Shown here piece by piece: positions 16,362 to 24,391 of a stretch of DNA of 64,000 bases (position 1 is its first letter; every line of letters starts with the position of its first letter). The notes beneath the pieces are model-generated. The model was not told the origin of the DNA, did not search any database, and was given only the letters and a program-made list of their open reading frames with translations. Origin of the DNA: Lactiplantibacillus modestisalitolerans (GTDB lineage Bacteria; Bacillota; Bacilli; Lactobacillales; Lactobacillaceae); contig NZ_BJEA01000008.1 of assembly GCF_005405425.1 (NCBI RefSeq), forward strand, positions 1 to 64,000. Direction: 5' to 3'. Both the position numbers and the translations under genes were made by a program.

Positions 16362-16503
16362 GTGTTAGATTTTGACCTATTTAACATGATCTCTAGCGTT
16401 AAAATCAAACGAGGCGTTATGCCAAAGTTTTATCTTTTGAGTCCGTATTCGGACCACTTACATATGTATGGGATGTCATTTATTAGAATGGCATCCTTTT
16501 TGT
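16362..16503 (+). ncRNA. tracrRNA
   Basis: The anti-repeat (about 16369-16407) is close to the plus-strand repeat sequence, with shared TTGACCTATTTAA and ATCTCTA blocks interrupted by the usual bulge. It is followed by the TAGCGTTAAAATCAAACGAGG nexus-like region, a small hairpin (GTCCG/CGGAC near 16441-16453) and a final 10-bp terminator stem (GGATGTCATT with AATGGCATCC) followed by TTTTTGTTT. The RNA would be about 140 nt, transcribed opposite to the cas genes between cas9 and cas1. Layout is as in other lactobacillar II-A loci. Confidence 0.92.
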
Positions 16504-16512
16504 TTCTAATAA

Positions 16513-19500
16513 CTATAAGTCGCGTAACCGTATGACTCTTTCAAATAAGCCAGTTGGAGATTGATAAATAACTTCAGCATTCGCAGTTAAAGTGAGCCCG
16601 CTTGACTTTTGAAGTAATCCTAACGGTGTACTGAGACCGATAATTTTTAAATCCTTCCGTGCAGCATTAGCATGAATCCCAGTAAAAATATCCGACAGCA
16701 CGCTATCCTTACCAAGGATAGTCTTTTTATTTTCAACACACGTAAACGGTGGTAACTGCACAAACTTTTCACGTCCAGCCGTTAATTTTTCCCGATAATG
16801 GTTCATGTCATAAAGTGTAAAGTATCGATTAATTTGTGCAATTGTTTCATCAAATACTAAGTTCAAATTTTCATCACCGTTCTTTTGACGATTTGCGAAA
16901 GCCCGTTGAATTTTCAGCGGTAAGTATAATTGCTGTAAATTCAAATAATATTGATCAGACGATAGTGCAAATCGGTGTACAGTTTCCTTAATCGAATCCC
17001 TAAAGACTTGATTTATTTTCACGTGTGGTAAAACTACTTCAAATCCCAGGTCACTCTCCGACGATTTTTTACGCTTACCAACTTTAACTAGTGGCTTAAT
17101 TACCTCCGCAACAGCTTGCTTCTCCGTTAAGCCTTGCTCACGTAACTGTCGAATTGATTCAAGATTTAACACCGAAATCTTAATAACTTGAAACTCAAAG
17201 TTACTTTTCTTTGGAACTTTCACGATGGCCATATAGCTAGTATTTACACCCGAATATCCGCCATAGATTGACATATCTAAATGCTGTTTTTTAGGAACAC
17301 TATTTTTCTGACCGGCTTTATAAATAGTTTGATTAAACAAAGCACCATGTCTCTCATAAACCGCATGCGTAACTAAGATCCGCTTAAAATCATAAATTTT
17401 AGCTAGCGCCTGCAAATCATTATGCTGATGCCAAACAACCTCATCCGTTCCAGGTGCATAAATAATTTTTTGCTTTTCTAACGGTTTGATAAAATTAAAG
17501 TTTCTTAAACTAAGTTTGACTTTAGCAAATTTCCCATAGACGAAGAATCGTTCCATTTTTGGATACCGTTTTAAAAGATAAGTACCTAACAATGCTGTTA
17601 AATAAGCATCAAAAGCATGATGATAATCATTAATATCACGATTCTTAGGGAAATCAAACGCTTTTCTAAACTGATGAGTCAAACCCGCTTTAACAGAAAC
17701 AATATTCGTATCTGGATATTGGTTTGCCAATAAACCCGCCGTCAATTTAATGACCTGCCGTGTTTCAACAAGTTGCCGATTAATAAAACCAGTCGCGTAC
17801 TTATCAATATCACTTGACTTCATTTCCAAATGATTTAGTTTTCGCTGAGTAATTAATCCAAACGCTTTTAACTTTTCCCAATAATACTTATATTGTTCAC
17901 CAAAAGCTTCAATCGGAAACCTATTTCCCTTCTCTTGATTATTTGCTCGTGTTGTTAATACTTTATTATCGAGCGAATCGTCCTTAATGAAGGATTGCGG
18001 TAAGATATGGTCGACTTGATAAACGCCCTTATTGATATTATCAATATTTAAATGTTGGTTTGAGTATAAATCCCGGCCGTTTTGCAAGAAATAGAGAGTT
18101 AACTCTTCAGTAAAAGTTGCCTTATCTTTCACCTTAGTTTTAAGCTCATCACGGACATTTTCATCCACAATCTCCTTTGCCAACTTGTCGTAAATCATCT
18201 CAATCTGATGTGATCGAGCCATCGTTCTTTGTCCGGCCTTACCGCCACCACGAGCAAATTCAATAAAAATCCGTTCCGGCTCCTGACCTCCCATTGCGTT
18301 TTTGATGTCTTCTAACACCCGCATGACTTGGCGAATCGCCTTTTTATTTTGTGGTGAAGTGTAAAAATCATCAATTACGTTAGAATACCCCGTATCGGCA
18401 ATATCAGCTTCATTTGCCGTTTGAATTTGTTGCTTGATCTCTGGCCGGTTAACTAAGGTCATAAAGTTATTGTTAGTCTCCCACAGCAATTGAATAATTG
18501 AACGACCACTATCATCCCTTAGTTCAGTCAATAGTTTTTGTGATAAGCGTCCCCAACCACGGTACCGAATTTTACTCAACTTCTGTCGTTGCTTTTCCGT
18601 TAACCATCCGATGCGCTCTAACGCCGTTTTTAATATTGACGTATCTTCAAAAGCTGTCATCCATAAAACAATTTCCTCAATATCAGCTCGCTTTGTCTGA
18701 TCAGCTAAGGCTTCCGGAAAAATTTTAATCAAGTCATTATAAGTTGTAAGCGCACTATTAAACTTCTTTAAATCAGCTAACCCCGTAATTTCTGGTAAGG
18801 TTTCAAACTTCCCGGTCGCTCGTAGATACTGTTGCAAATCTTTAATACTTACCGTCTTTTGTTTCATAAATAACTGTTCGAAAATCTTTTGTTTTAATTT
18901 TGGTGATAAATCGCAACCATCAGCTTTAACGTTATTTAACTCGTTTAATACCATAAACCGCTGGTAAAGTAAGCTTTGTTGTGGAAGGACGTCCTCACCA
19001 ATCAAATAAGTATCAGTCGTTGTCAAGCGATTAATAAAGCGCATTGCTGATTTCTCGCGGTCCACCTTGTCATCAAAGTTCCATGGTGTAATTTCACCCG
19101 CATCTTTACGAACCATCCAGGCAAATTTAGCATGAGAAGTTTTCTTTTGATCCTTACTCGTAATTAGTGGTCCAGTGTAGTAAGGCACCCTAAACCCGAC
19201 CAGTTCATCTAACTTATACGGAAACTTTCCACGACGCTTAGCGTTTGGATTCTCCGTTCCTAACCACGGGTAGTATTTTCGTTGATTAGCAATAATCTGA
19301 TCCATTTCATTTTGATGAATCTGATAAGGAATTGAGCCATTGCGACTAGTCCGTAACTTGGGCATGAACTTTCCTAGGTCGATTTCAGACTCAATCTGAT
19401 CCGCTAATTTATTTTTATTTAAGTCCGGCTTAAGCAACTTCTTTAGCCGATCCCAAAAACCAGTCTGCGTTTTATCCTTACCAGCAATATACTGATCGTA

Positions 19501-20580
19501 AGTTGCCCGCACCGCATGTCTCCGCTGAACATCATCTTGCGTATCAATATACTGTTTCAATAGCTTTAAGTCAGCTGCATGCTGATTATAGCGTGCAATC
19601 ATACTTTGTGAAAAACTCATTCCTTCTGGAATAAGCCGCGCTAAATTAATCCCATTATAAAGCGCAATAACCGTTTCAATTAGCTCACTAGCTTGATTCG
19701 ATAAATCCCCTTCAATTGCTGGTAAGTTGTCCTGACTAGTTCCCATCTCAAACGCCCAGTCTTTTTTTAATTCTGGATCAATTTCAGTTAACGTTAAAGT
19801 ATCAACTTTAGTTTTAAAACCAACCAGAGCATTTCCTAATTCCGTGACAACGTTTTTTTGCCGCTTCTTTAATTTTTTATCAGACGTATTTACTTGATAA
19901 AGTAGCCCAATCAATTGCTTTTTTCGGTCCGACCCACTAGCATCCTTTGCTAATAACACTTGTTTCTGCTTCATCAGACTAGCTTCGTCCAACGTCAATA
20001 CCAGGTTCAACTCAGGATCAATTTCATTAAGTAATTGGTTAATCGTTTCCAGCTTCGGTCCAATTTCTAATGGGACACTTTGATATTCTGCCGCACTCCC
20101 GCTACGTAAGAAATTTCCTCGATACTTTACAATGTGATGGATTGCTAAGTAAATTTCGCGAATGTCAAACTGCTTTTTTTCTGTCATGAGCGCATGGCGT
20201 AGATGATAAATAGTTGGATACTGTTGATAAAAGTCTCGATCTGTTCGATCATTAAAAAGTGTTTTTTTCAAACCGTTATTTTGCGAATCGCGCGGCGAAA
20301 TGTTGGAATATTTACGTCGAGCAAAAAAGCCCGGGTCAATCCTGCTAATCGGCTGGTCAAAGATTTCACGCAATAATCGTAGCCGCCACTTTACCCGTTT
20401 TAATCGTCGACGCGTCGTTCGAAAACTACGCCGGTCAGCCGCAGTTTCCCCTTCCTTGAATAAACGTACACCAATCGCAACCTTCCCCTTAACACGCATT
20501 TGTCGACCGTTTAAATCAACCACTGTCCAGCCAACCGAACTAGTCCCAATATCCAACCCGACCGCATACTTTTTTCTCAT
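16513..20580 (-). CDS. cas9: Type II-A CRISPR nuclease Cas9
   Basis: RNA-guided double-strand DNA nuclease, 1355 residues. RuvC-I has Asp10 in GLDIGTSSVGW, and the arginine-rich bridge helix follows (ETAADRRSFRTTRRRLKR). RuvC-II has Glu774 in FIEFARGGGK, the HNH domain has His858 in VDHILPQ, and RuvC-III has Asp991 in HHAFDAYL. All nuclease residues are present. The C-terminal PAM-interacting region contains SIYGGYSG and ends PTGLFERVIRLRDL. The two PAM-reading arginines of S. pyogenes Cas9 align with Leu and Lys here, so the PAM is probably not NGG. The ATG at 20580 follows GGAGGG by 6 nt; the TTG at 20595 overlaps that site. First gene of cas9-cas1-cas2-csn2. Confidence 0.98.
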   Translation of the reverse strand: MRKKYAVGLDIGTSSVGWTVVDLNGRQMRVKGKVAIGVRLFKEGETAADRRSFRTTRRRLKRVKWRLRLLREIFDQPISRIDPGFFARRKYSNISPRDSQNNGLKKTLFNDRTDRDFYQQYPTIYHLRHALMTEKKQFDIREIYLAIHHIVKYRGNFLRSGSAAEYQSVPLEIGPKLETINQLLNEIDPELNLVLTLDEASLMKQKQVLLAKDASGSDRKKQLIGLLYQVNTSDKKLKKRQKNVVTELGNALVGFKTKVDTLTLTEIDPELKKDWAFEMGTSQDNLPAIEGDLSNQASELIETVIALYNGINLARLIPEGMSFSQSMIARYNQHAADLKLLKQYIDTQDDVQRRHAVRATYDQYIAGKDKTQTGFWDRLKKLLKPDLNKNKLADQIESEIDLGKFMPKLRTSRNGSIPYQIHQNEMDQIIANQRKYYPWLGTENPNAKRRGKFPYKLDELVGFRVPYYTGPLITSKDQKKTSHAKFAWMVRKDAGEITPWNFDDKVDREKSAMRFINRLTTTDTYLIGEDVLPQQSLLYQRFMVLNELNNVKADGCDLSPKLKQKIFEQLFMKQKTVSIKDLQQYLRATGKFETLPEITGLADLKKFNSALTTYNDLIKIFPEALADQTKRADIEEIVLWMTAFEDTSILKTALERIGWLTEKQRQKLSKIRYRGWGRLSQKLLTELRDDSGRSIIQLLWETNNNFMTLVNRPEIKQQIQTANEADIADTGYSNVIDDFYTSPQNKKAIRQVMRVLEDIKNAMGGQEPERIFIEFARGGGKAGQRTMARSHQIEMIYDKLAKEIVDENVRDELKTKVKDKATFTEELTLYFLQNGRDLYSNQHLNIDNINKGVYQVDHILPQSFIKDDSLDNKVLTTRANNQEKGNRFPIEAFGEQYKYYWEKLKAFGLITQRKLNHLEMKSSDIDKYATGFINRQLVETRQVIKLTAGLLANQYPDTNIVSVKAGLTHQFRKAFDFPKNRDINDYHHAFDAYLTALLGTYLLKRYPKMERFFVYGKFAKVKLSLRNFNFIKPLEKQKIIYAPGTDEVVWHQHNDLQALAKIYDFKRILVTHAVYERHGALFNQTIYKAGQKNSVPKKQHLDMSIYGGYSGVNTSYMAIVKVPKKSNFEFQVIKISVLNLESIRQLREQGLTEKQAVAEVIKPLVKVGKRKKSSESDLGFEVVLPHVKINQVFRDSIKETVHRFALSSDQYYLNLQQLYLPLKIQRAFANRQKNGDENLNLVFDETIAQINRYFTLYDMNHYREKLTAGREKFVQLPPFTCVENKKTILGKDSVLSDIFTGIHANAARKDLKIIGLSTPLGLLQKSSGLTLTANAEVIYQSPTGLFERVIRLRDL

Positions 20581-20613
20581 CAGAATTCCCTCCAATAGTT
20601 AAAACTCAAACTT

Positions 20614-20643
20614 ATTATCACCTATCCAGCATAGTTAATACAA
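20614..20643 (-). promoter_or_regulatory. Candidate cas operon promoter
   Basis: On the minus strand TTGTAT (20638-20643), 18 bases, GATAAT (20614-20619), giving a leader of about 26 nt before cas9. Confidence 0.6.
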
Positions 20644-20660
20644 CCCAAAAACCGGTTAAC

Positions 20661-21443
20661 TTAAAGCGCTTTCAAAAACTCCATCAACACCCGGTTAAAC
20701 GCCCCCGACTGCTCCGCCATCACAATGTGGCCCGCGTCCGGCACGACCACACTTTGCCCGGCGGCCGCCATCTTCGCCGTTACCGCTGCAAAGTCCGCGT
20801 TAAAGTACGGTGAACGGGCGCCCGCAATGATTAGAAACGGCATCGATAATGCACTGATGACGTCGCGCCAATCTTGAAAGGCGTGATTAATCAACAACGG
20901 TAACGTCAACGCGCCGTCAAACGGGGCCTGCTTTTCAACCGCCTTCACCGCCGCGTAAGTCGCATCATCGATTTTTTTGAAGGTCGAGTGGCCCAACGGC
21001 TTTTTGAAGTAGTCCGGAAAGTCGCGCCACTCGACCTTTTTAAACCCGTACGGCCAGTCCGGTGTATTGATCATTTTAGGGGTCTGGTCAACGTCAATGA
21101 CCGCACGAATTCCCGCATTACCGTACAATGACAGGTACGCAAACCAGGTCGAAGCGCCCATCGAATTACCTAATAAAATCGGCTGCTGAACGTCGCGCGC
21201 CACCATCAACTCGTGGGCGTCGATCGCGTGACGGCTCAACCGTAATCCCTTGGCCGTATGTTGCGACAAGCCCTGACAGCGCGCGTCAATATTAATCACC
21301 CGGTAACCCGCCCGCAGCAGAACCGGAATCTGGGCCCGCCAGATTTCCTTGGAGCCACCAAAACCAGTCAAAATGACAATTGGTTGCCCGCTCCCTTCAT
21401 CCGTATAATCCAACGTAACTTGATCCGAAGTTGTAAATTGCAT
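20661..21443 (-). CDS. Alpha/beta-fold hydrolase
   Basis: A 260-residue serine hydrolase. Nucleophile Ser94 in LGNSMGAS, catalytic His239 in DAGHIVM, oxyanion region LTGFGGS. The start at 21443 has AAGGAG upstream; a longer frame to 21488 would overlap the neighbouring gene. The gene follows a basic hypothetical protein by 22 bp on the same strand, so they are likely co-transcribed. Substrate unknown; related proteins include carboxylesterases and haloperoxidase-like enzymes. Confidence 0.82.
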   Translation of the reverse strand: MQFTTSDQVTLDYTDEGSGQPIVILTGFGGSKEIWRAQIPVLLRAGYRVINIDARCQGLSQHTAKGLRLSRHAIDAHELMVARDVQQPILLGNSMGASTWFAYLSLYGNAGIRAVIDVDQTPKMINTPDWPYGFKKVEWRDFPDYFKKPLGHSTFKKIDDATYAAVKAVEKQAPFDGALTLPLLINHAFQDWRDVISALSMPFLIIAGARSPYFNADFAAVTAKMAAAGQSVVVPDAGHIVMAEQSGAFNRVLMEFLKAL

Positions 21444-21465
21444 GTTTTTTCTCCTTTTTGAATGA

Positions 21466-22128
21466 TTAGTCAAAATCAGCAGGCGCAAGCTTATTTAATT
21501 GTGCTAACCAGGTTTGACTCGCCGCATCGGCCTTTTCCGGCACCACCGTGACCGGTGTCAACAAGCTGGCCGCCTTGGCCCAATCAAGCGCCCCCGTCGT
21601 TGTCCGTAACCCTACTCGTAATTGATCCACCTGATCCGTAGTGACTTGCGCCAACTGGTCCCCAAACAAACCTAATAAGGCGTTAACGGCCAGTTGTGTC
21701 GTGAGTAGCCGTTGCCAACTGCTTGCGGTTAAAGTCGTCTTCAAGCTTAAAGACTGGGCCACTGGCACGGCTGGCACTTCCTTCATCAAAAATTGCTGAA
21801 AATCAACGATTTGCGCATCAATGATTGCATAGCCCTGCCACGGCAATTGGCGATTGAATTGTTGCAAGGTTTGCGTTGTCAGCGCCGTTACGTCCCACGG
21901 ACTGGGGGTTGCTTGGGCCTGCTGAAACCATTGCGCCGTAAATTGTTGCATCGTTTTGCGCACCACTGGGCGTTGCTGCTTACCGCGCGTCAGGTGGTAA
22001 CGCACCTGTAAAAATTCGGCCAGCGCGTCAACTGCGATCGTCCGGTCGGCGTGCGCCTGGTGCCGTTGCTTGAGTTGTCGCTGCTTTTTTTGGCGGCTGA
22101 CCCGCGCGTAGTGTCCCTGTTTAACCAT
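21466..22128 (-). CDS. Conserved-looking hypothetical protein (220 aa)
   Basis: No family recognised. The protein starts MVKQGHYARVSRQKKQRQLK, a very basic N-terminal 35 residues, followed by a Gln-rich, mostly helical body and a short acidic C-terminus. No signal peptide or membrane helix. The ATG at 22128 has AAGGAG 8-9 nt upstream. It appears co-transcribed with the downstream hydrolase. The basic head could bind nucleic acid, but that is only a guess. Confidence 0.6.
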   Translation of the reverse strand: MVKQGHYARVSRQKKQRQLKQRHQAHADRTIAVDALAEFLQVRYHLTRGKQQRPVVRKTMQQFTAQWFQQAQATPSPWDVTALTTQTLQQFNRQLPWQGYAIIDAQIVDFQQFLMKEVPAVPVAQSLSLKTTLTASSWQRLLTTQLAVNALLGLFGDQLAQVTTDQVDQLRVGLRTTTGALDWAKAASLLTPVTVVPEKADAASQTWLAQLNKLAPADFD

Positions 22129-22176
22129 GTGTGCCACTCCTTCTAGTCTAATTGGCCTAATTTTACCGCAAAGCCG

Positions 22177-22218
22177 GGCAAAACAAAAAAGAGCCTGCGA
22201 AAAAATCACAGCCTCTTT
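22177..22218 (-). terminator. Terminator of the amino-acid permease gene
   Basis: On the minus strand a 12-bp stem (AAAGAGGCTGTG with CGCAGGCTCTTT, one G-G mismatch) followed by TTTTG. Confidence 0.75.
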
Positions 22219-22223
22219 AGCGG

Positions 22224-23588
22224 TTACAAGTTCTCCTCGGTATTTCCGTGGTACTTGTGGAAGTAAACGAACGTCATGATAATCAGGAAAACCACCCCAA
22301 CCAAGATCGAGTAGCGGGTTTCCGGATTAATGAACATAAATAATAGGGTCAACGCGAGAAACGCGAGCGTTAAGTAGTTTGAAAATGGTGACAACGGCAT
22401 CTTGAACGGGTGGTTAACCATCTTGGCCGCGTTTTGTTTCCGAAATTCGATCTGACTGACCAAAATAACGAACCACGGCACCATTCCGGGTAGCACACTT
22501 GAACTATACACCATCACGAAAATTTGACTGGCATCTTTAAAGAAGATTGGTAACACCACGTTTAAAACAATCCCGATAAAAATCCCGACCGAAATCGCAA
22601 TCACCGCGTAAAACGGCACCCCGTGGCGGTTTAACAACGTCATCTTGCGGGGTAACTGGTGATTTTCCGCCAACGTGTAAGTCATCCGACTGGCACTGTA
22701 AATTCCTGAATTCGTTCCGGATAACGACGCGGTAATCACCACGAAGTTAATGATCGACGCGGCGGCCGTAATCCCGACCTTGGCGAAGGTTTGCACGAAC
22801 GGGGACCCAATTTGATTCAATTGGTTCCACGGGTAAATGCTGACGATGACAAAAATCGCACCCACGTAAAAGATCAAAATCCGGGCAACCGTCGAACGAA
22901 TCGCCTTAACTAGCGTGGTCTGCGGATTTTCCGCTTCACCAGCCGTTACCCCGATTAACTCAATCCCTTGGTAGGACGCCAGGACGATTGACAGGGCAAA
23001 GACGAAGCCCTTAATCCCACCGGTAAAGAAGCCGCCGTGTGTCCACAGGTTGCTAATACCAATGGCGTGCCCGTTATTGCCGATTCCGAAAATAATCAGC
23101 CCGAGCCCGGCAATGATCATCAAGATAATCGTAACCACCTTGATAAGCGAGAACCAAGTTTCAAGCGTCCCAAACATTTTAACCGACACCAGGTTGGCTA
23201 GACAGAGGAAGACGATTGCAAGTAGTCCGGGAATCCAGTCCGGGAGGTTCGGCCACCAAAACCGGCAGTAGCCCCCCAGCGCAATCATTTCACTCATCCC
23301 AACAACGACGAACTGGAAAACGTTACTCCAGGCCGTGAGATAACCAAACACGGGGTGAATGTATTCGGAAGCAAACTTGGCGAACGAACCGGTATTGGGA
23401 TCGACGTATAACATCTCCCCAAGTGCCCGCATGATCAGGTATAAAAACGCCCCCGAAACAATGTAGGCAATCAATACGGACGGTCCGGTCCACTTGATCG
23501 TTGAGCCCGAGCCCATGAACAGGCCGACGCCAATCGTGCCACCTAATGCAATCATCTGCATTTGGCCCATACTAAGTTTTCTTTGCAT
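22224..23588 (-). CDS. Amino-acid permease (APC superfamily, AAT family)
   Basis: Proton-coupled amino-acid importer with 12 predicted helices, about 454 residues. The first helix has MIALGGTIGVGLFMGSG, the substrate-binding signature of the family, followed by the typical GEMLYVDPNTGSFAKFA loop and the YQGIELIGVTAGEAENP segment. I chose the ATG at 23588 (AAGAGAG 7 nt upstream, family-like start MQRKLSMGQM) over the one at 23606. A perfect palindrome just upstream suggests a dedicated repressor. Substrate within the family (alanine, serine, glycine, aromatic) is unclear. Confidence 0.88.
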   Translation of the reverse strand: MQRKLSMGQMQMIALGGTIGVGLFMGSGSTIKWTGPSVLIAYIVSGAFLYLIMRALGEMLYVDPNTGSFAKFASEYIHPVFGYLTAWSNVFQFVVVGMSEMIALGGYCRFWWPNLPDWIPGLLAIVFLCLANLVSVKMFGTLETWFSLIKVVTIILMIIAGLGLIIFGIGNNGHAIGISNLWTHGGFFTGGIKGFVFALSIVLASYQGIELIGVTAGEAENPQTTLVKAIRSTVARILIFYVGAIFVIVSIYPWNQLNQIGSPFVQTFAKVGITAAASIINFVVITASLSGTNSGIYSASRMTYTLAENHQLPRKMTLLNRHGVPFYAVIAISVGIFIGIVLNVVLPIFFKDASQIFVMVYSSSVLPGMVPWFVILVSQIEFRKQNAAKMVNHPFKMPLSPFSNYLTLAFLALTLLFMFINPETRYSILVGVVFLIIMTFVYFHKYHGNTEENL

Positions 23589-23621
23589 AACTGACTCTCT
23601 TTTCATAAATTCAAAGAACAA

Positions 23622-23639
23622 GTTGTCAAAGTTGACAAC
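23622..23639. promoter_or_regulatory. Palindromic operator candidate upstream of the permease
   Basis: GTTGTCAA-AG-TTGACAAC is a perfect inverted repeat of 8 bp arms placed 33 nt before the preferred permease start, in a position suited to repressor binding. Regulator unknown. Confidence 0.55.
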
Positions 23640-23828
23640 ACATAGCTATAATCTTAGCTAAAAAAGCAAGCAGACGCAAATTATTCCGCTAACCGGAAGG
23701 ACCACTATGGGGGTGCTAGCAAGGCTTAACCCGCGTTCGTCAAATTTCGTCGACCGCAAGCCCCCTTTAGCCCGTCCCCCAAAATGCGTATAATATAGGG
23801 TAATTACTTTAGAAACGAGGTCGAAAGC

Positions 23829-24290
23829 ATGGCAAATTATATTCAAGAAGTCCGGGCACTGGTCGGACACAAACCGATGATTTTAAACACCGCGGCCGGC
23901 ATTTTAGTTGATGACCAGCAACGGGTCCTGCTCAATTTGCGGACCGACACCCATAATTGGAGTTTACCGGGCGGCTTTCTCGAGTATGGCGAAACCTACG
24001 CGCAAGCGTGCGTCCGCGAATACAAGGAAGATAGTGGCGTCGACGTAGAAATCGTCGATCACATCGGCATCTTTGACCGTGGTGAAACGACTTATCCCAA
24101 TGGGGACGTAACGCAGACGATTGCGGCCCTCTACCTGGTCAAACCGATCGGGGGACACGTTTTAACTGAGGCGACCGATGAGACCGTTAAGTTGGACTAC
24201 TTCGCTTTCAACCAACTCCCACCGTTGATGAATCAACAAACCGCGGACATGCTGACGGCCGCCGCCAACTGGCTACGGGCCCGCGCTTAG
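23829..24290 (+). CDS. Nudix hydrolase
   Basis: A 153-residue pyrophosphohydrolase acting on nucleoside diphosphate derivatives. The Nudix box runs from Gly49 to about Val71: GFLEYGE, seven residues, REYKEDSGV. The second glutamate of the usual EE pair is Asp68, a conservative change, while Glu64 and Glu67 are kept. Its start has GAGG upstream; it is monocistronic with a strong terminator. Substrate not predictable (possibly ADP-ribose or oxidised nucleotides). Confidence 0.88.
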   Translation: MANYIQEVRALVGHKPMILNTAAGILVDDQQRVLLNLRTDTHNWSLPGGFLEYGETYAQACVREYKEDSGVDVEIVDHIGIFDRGETTYPNGDVTQTIAALYLVKPIGGHVLTEATDETVKLDYFAFNQLPPLMNQQTADMLTAAANWLRARA

Positions 24291-24326
24291 GCCGGTTAGT
24301 TGCCTAGGCATTAACCGTTCGTCACA

Positions 24327-24376
24327 AACGCACCCACCTGAATTGGACTAACCAAAGCAGGTGGGTGCGTTTTAAG
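24327..24376 (+). terminator. Terminator of the Nudix gene
   Basis: A 14-bp perfect stem (AACGCACCCACCTG with CAGGTGGGTGCGTT) followed by T-rich sequence. It also lies just after the stop of the convergent HIRAN gene and may serve both strands. Confidence 0.85.
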
Positions 24377-24391
24377 GTATTTTTTTACTAA

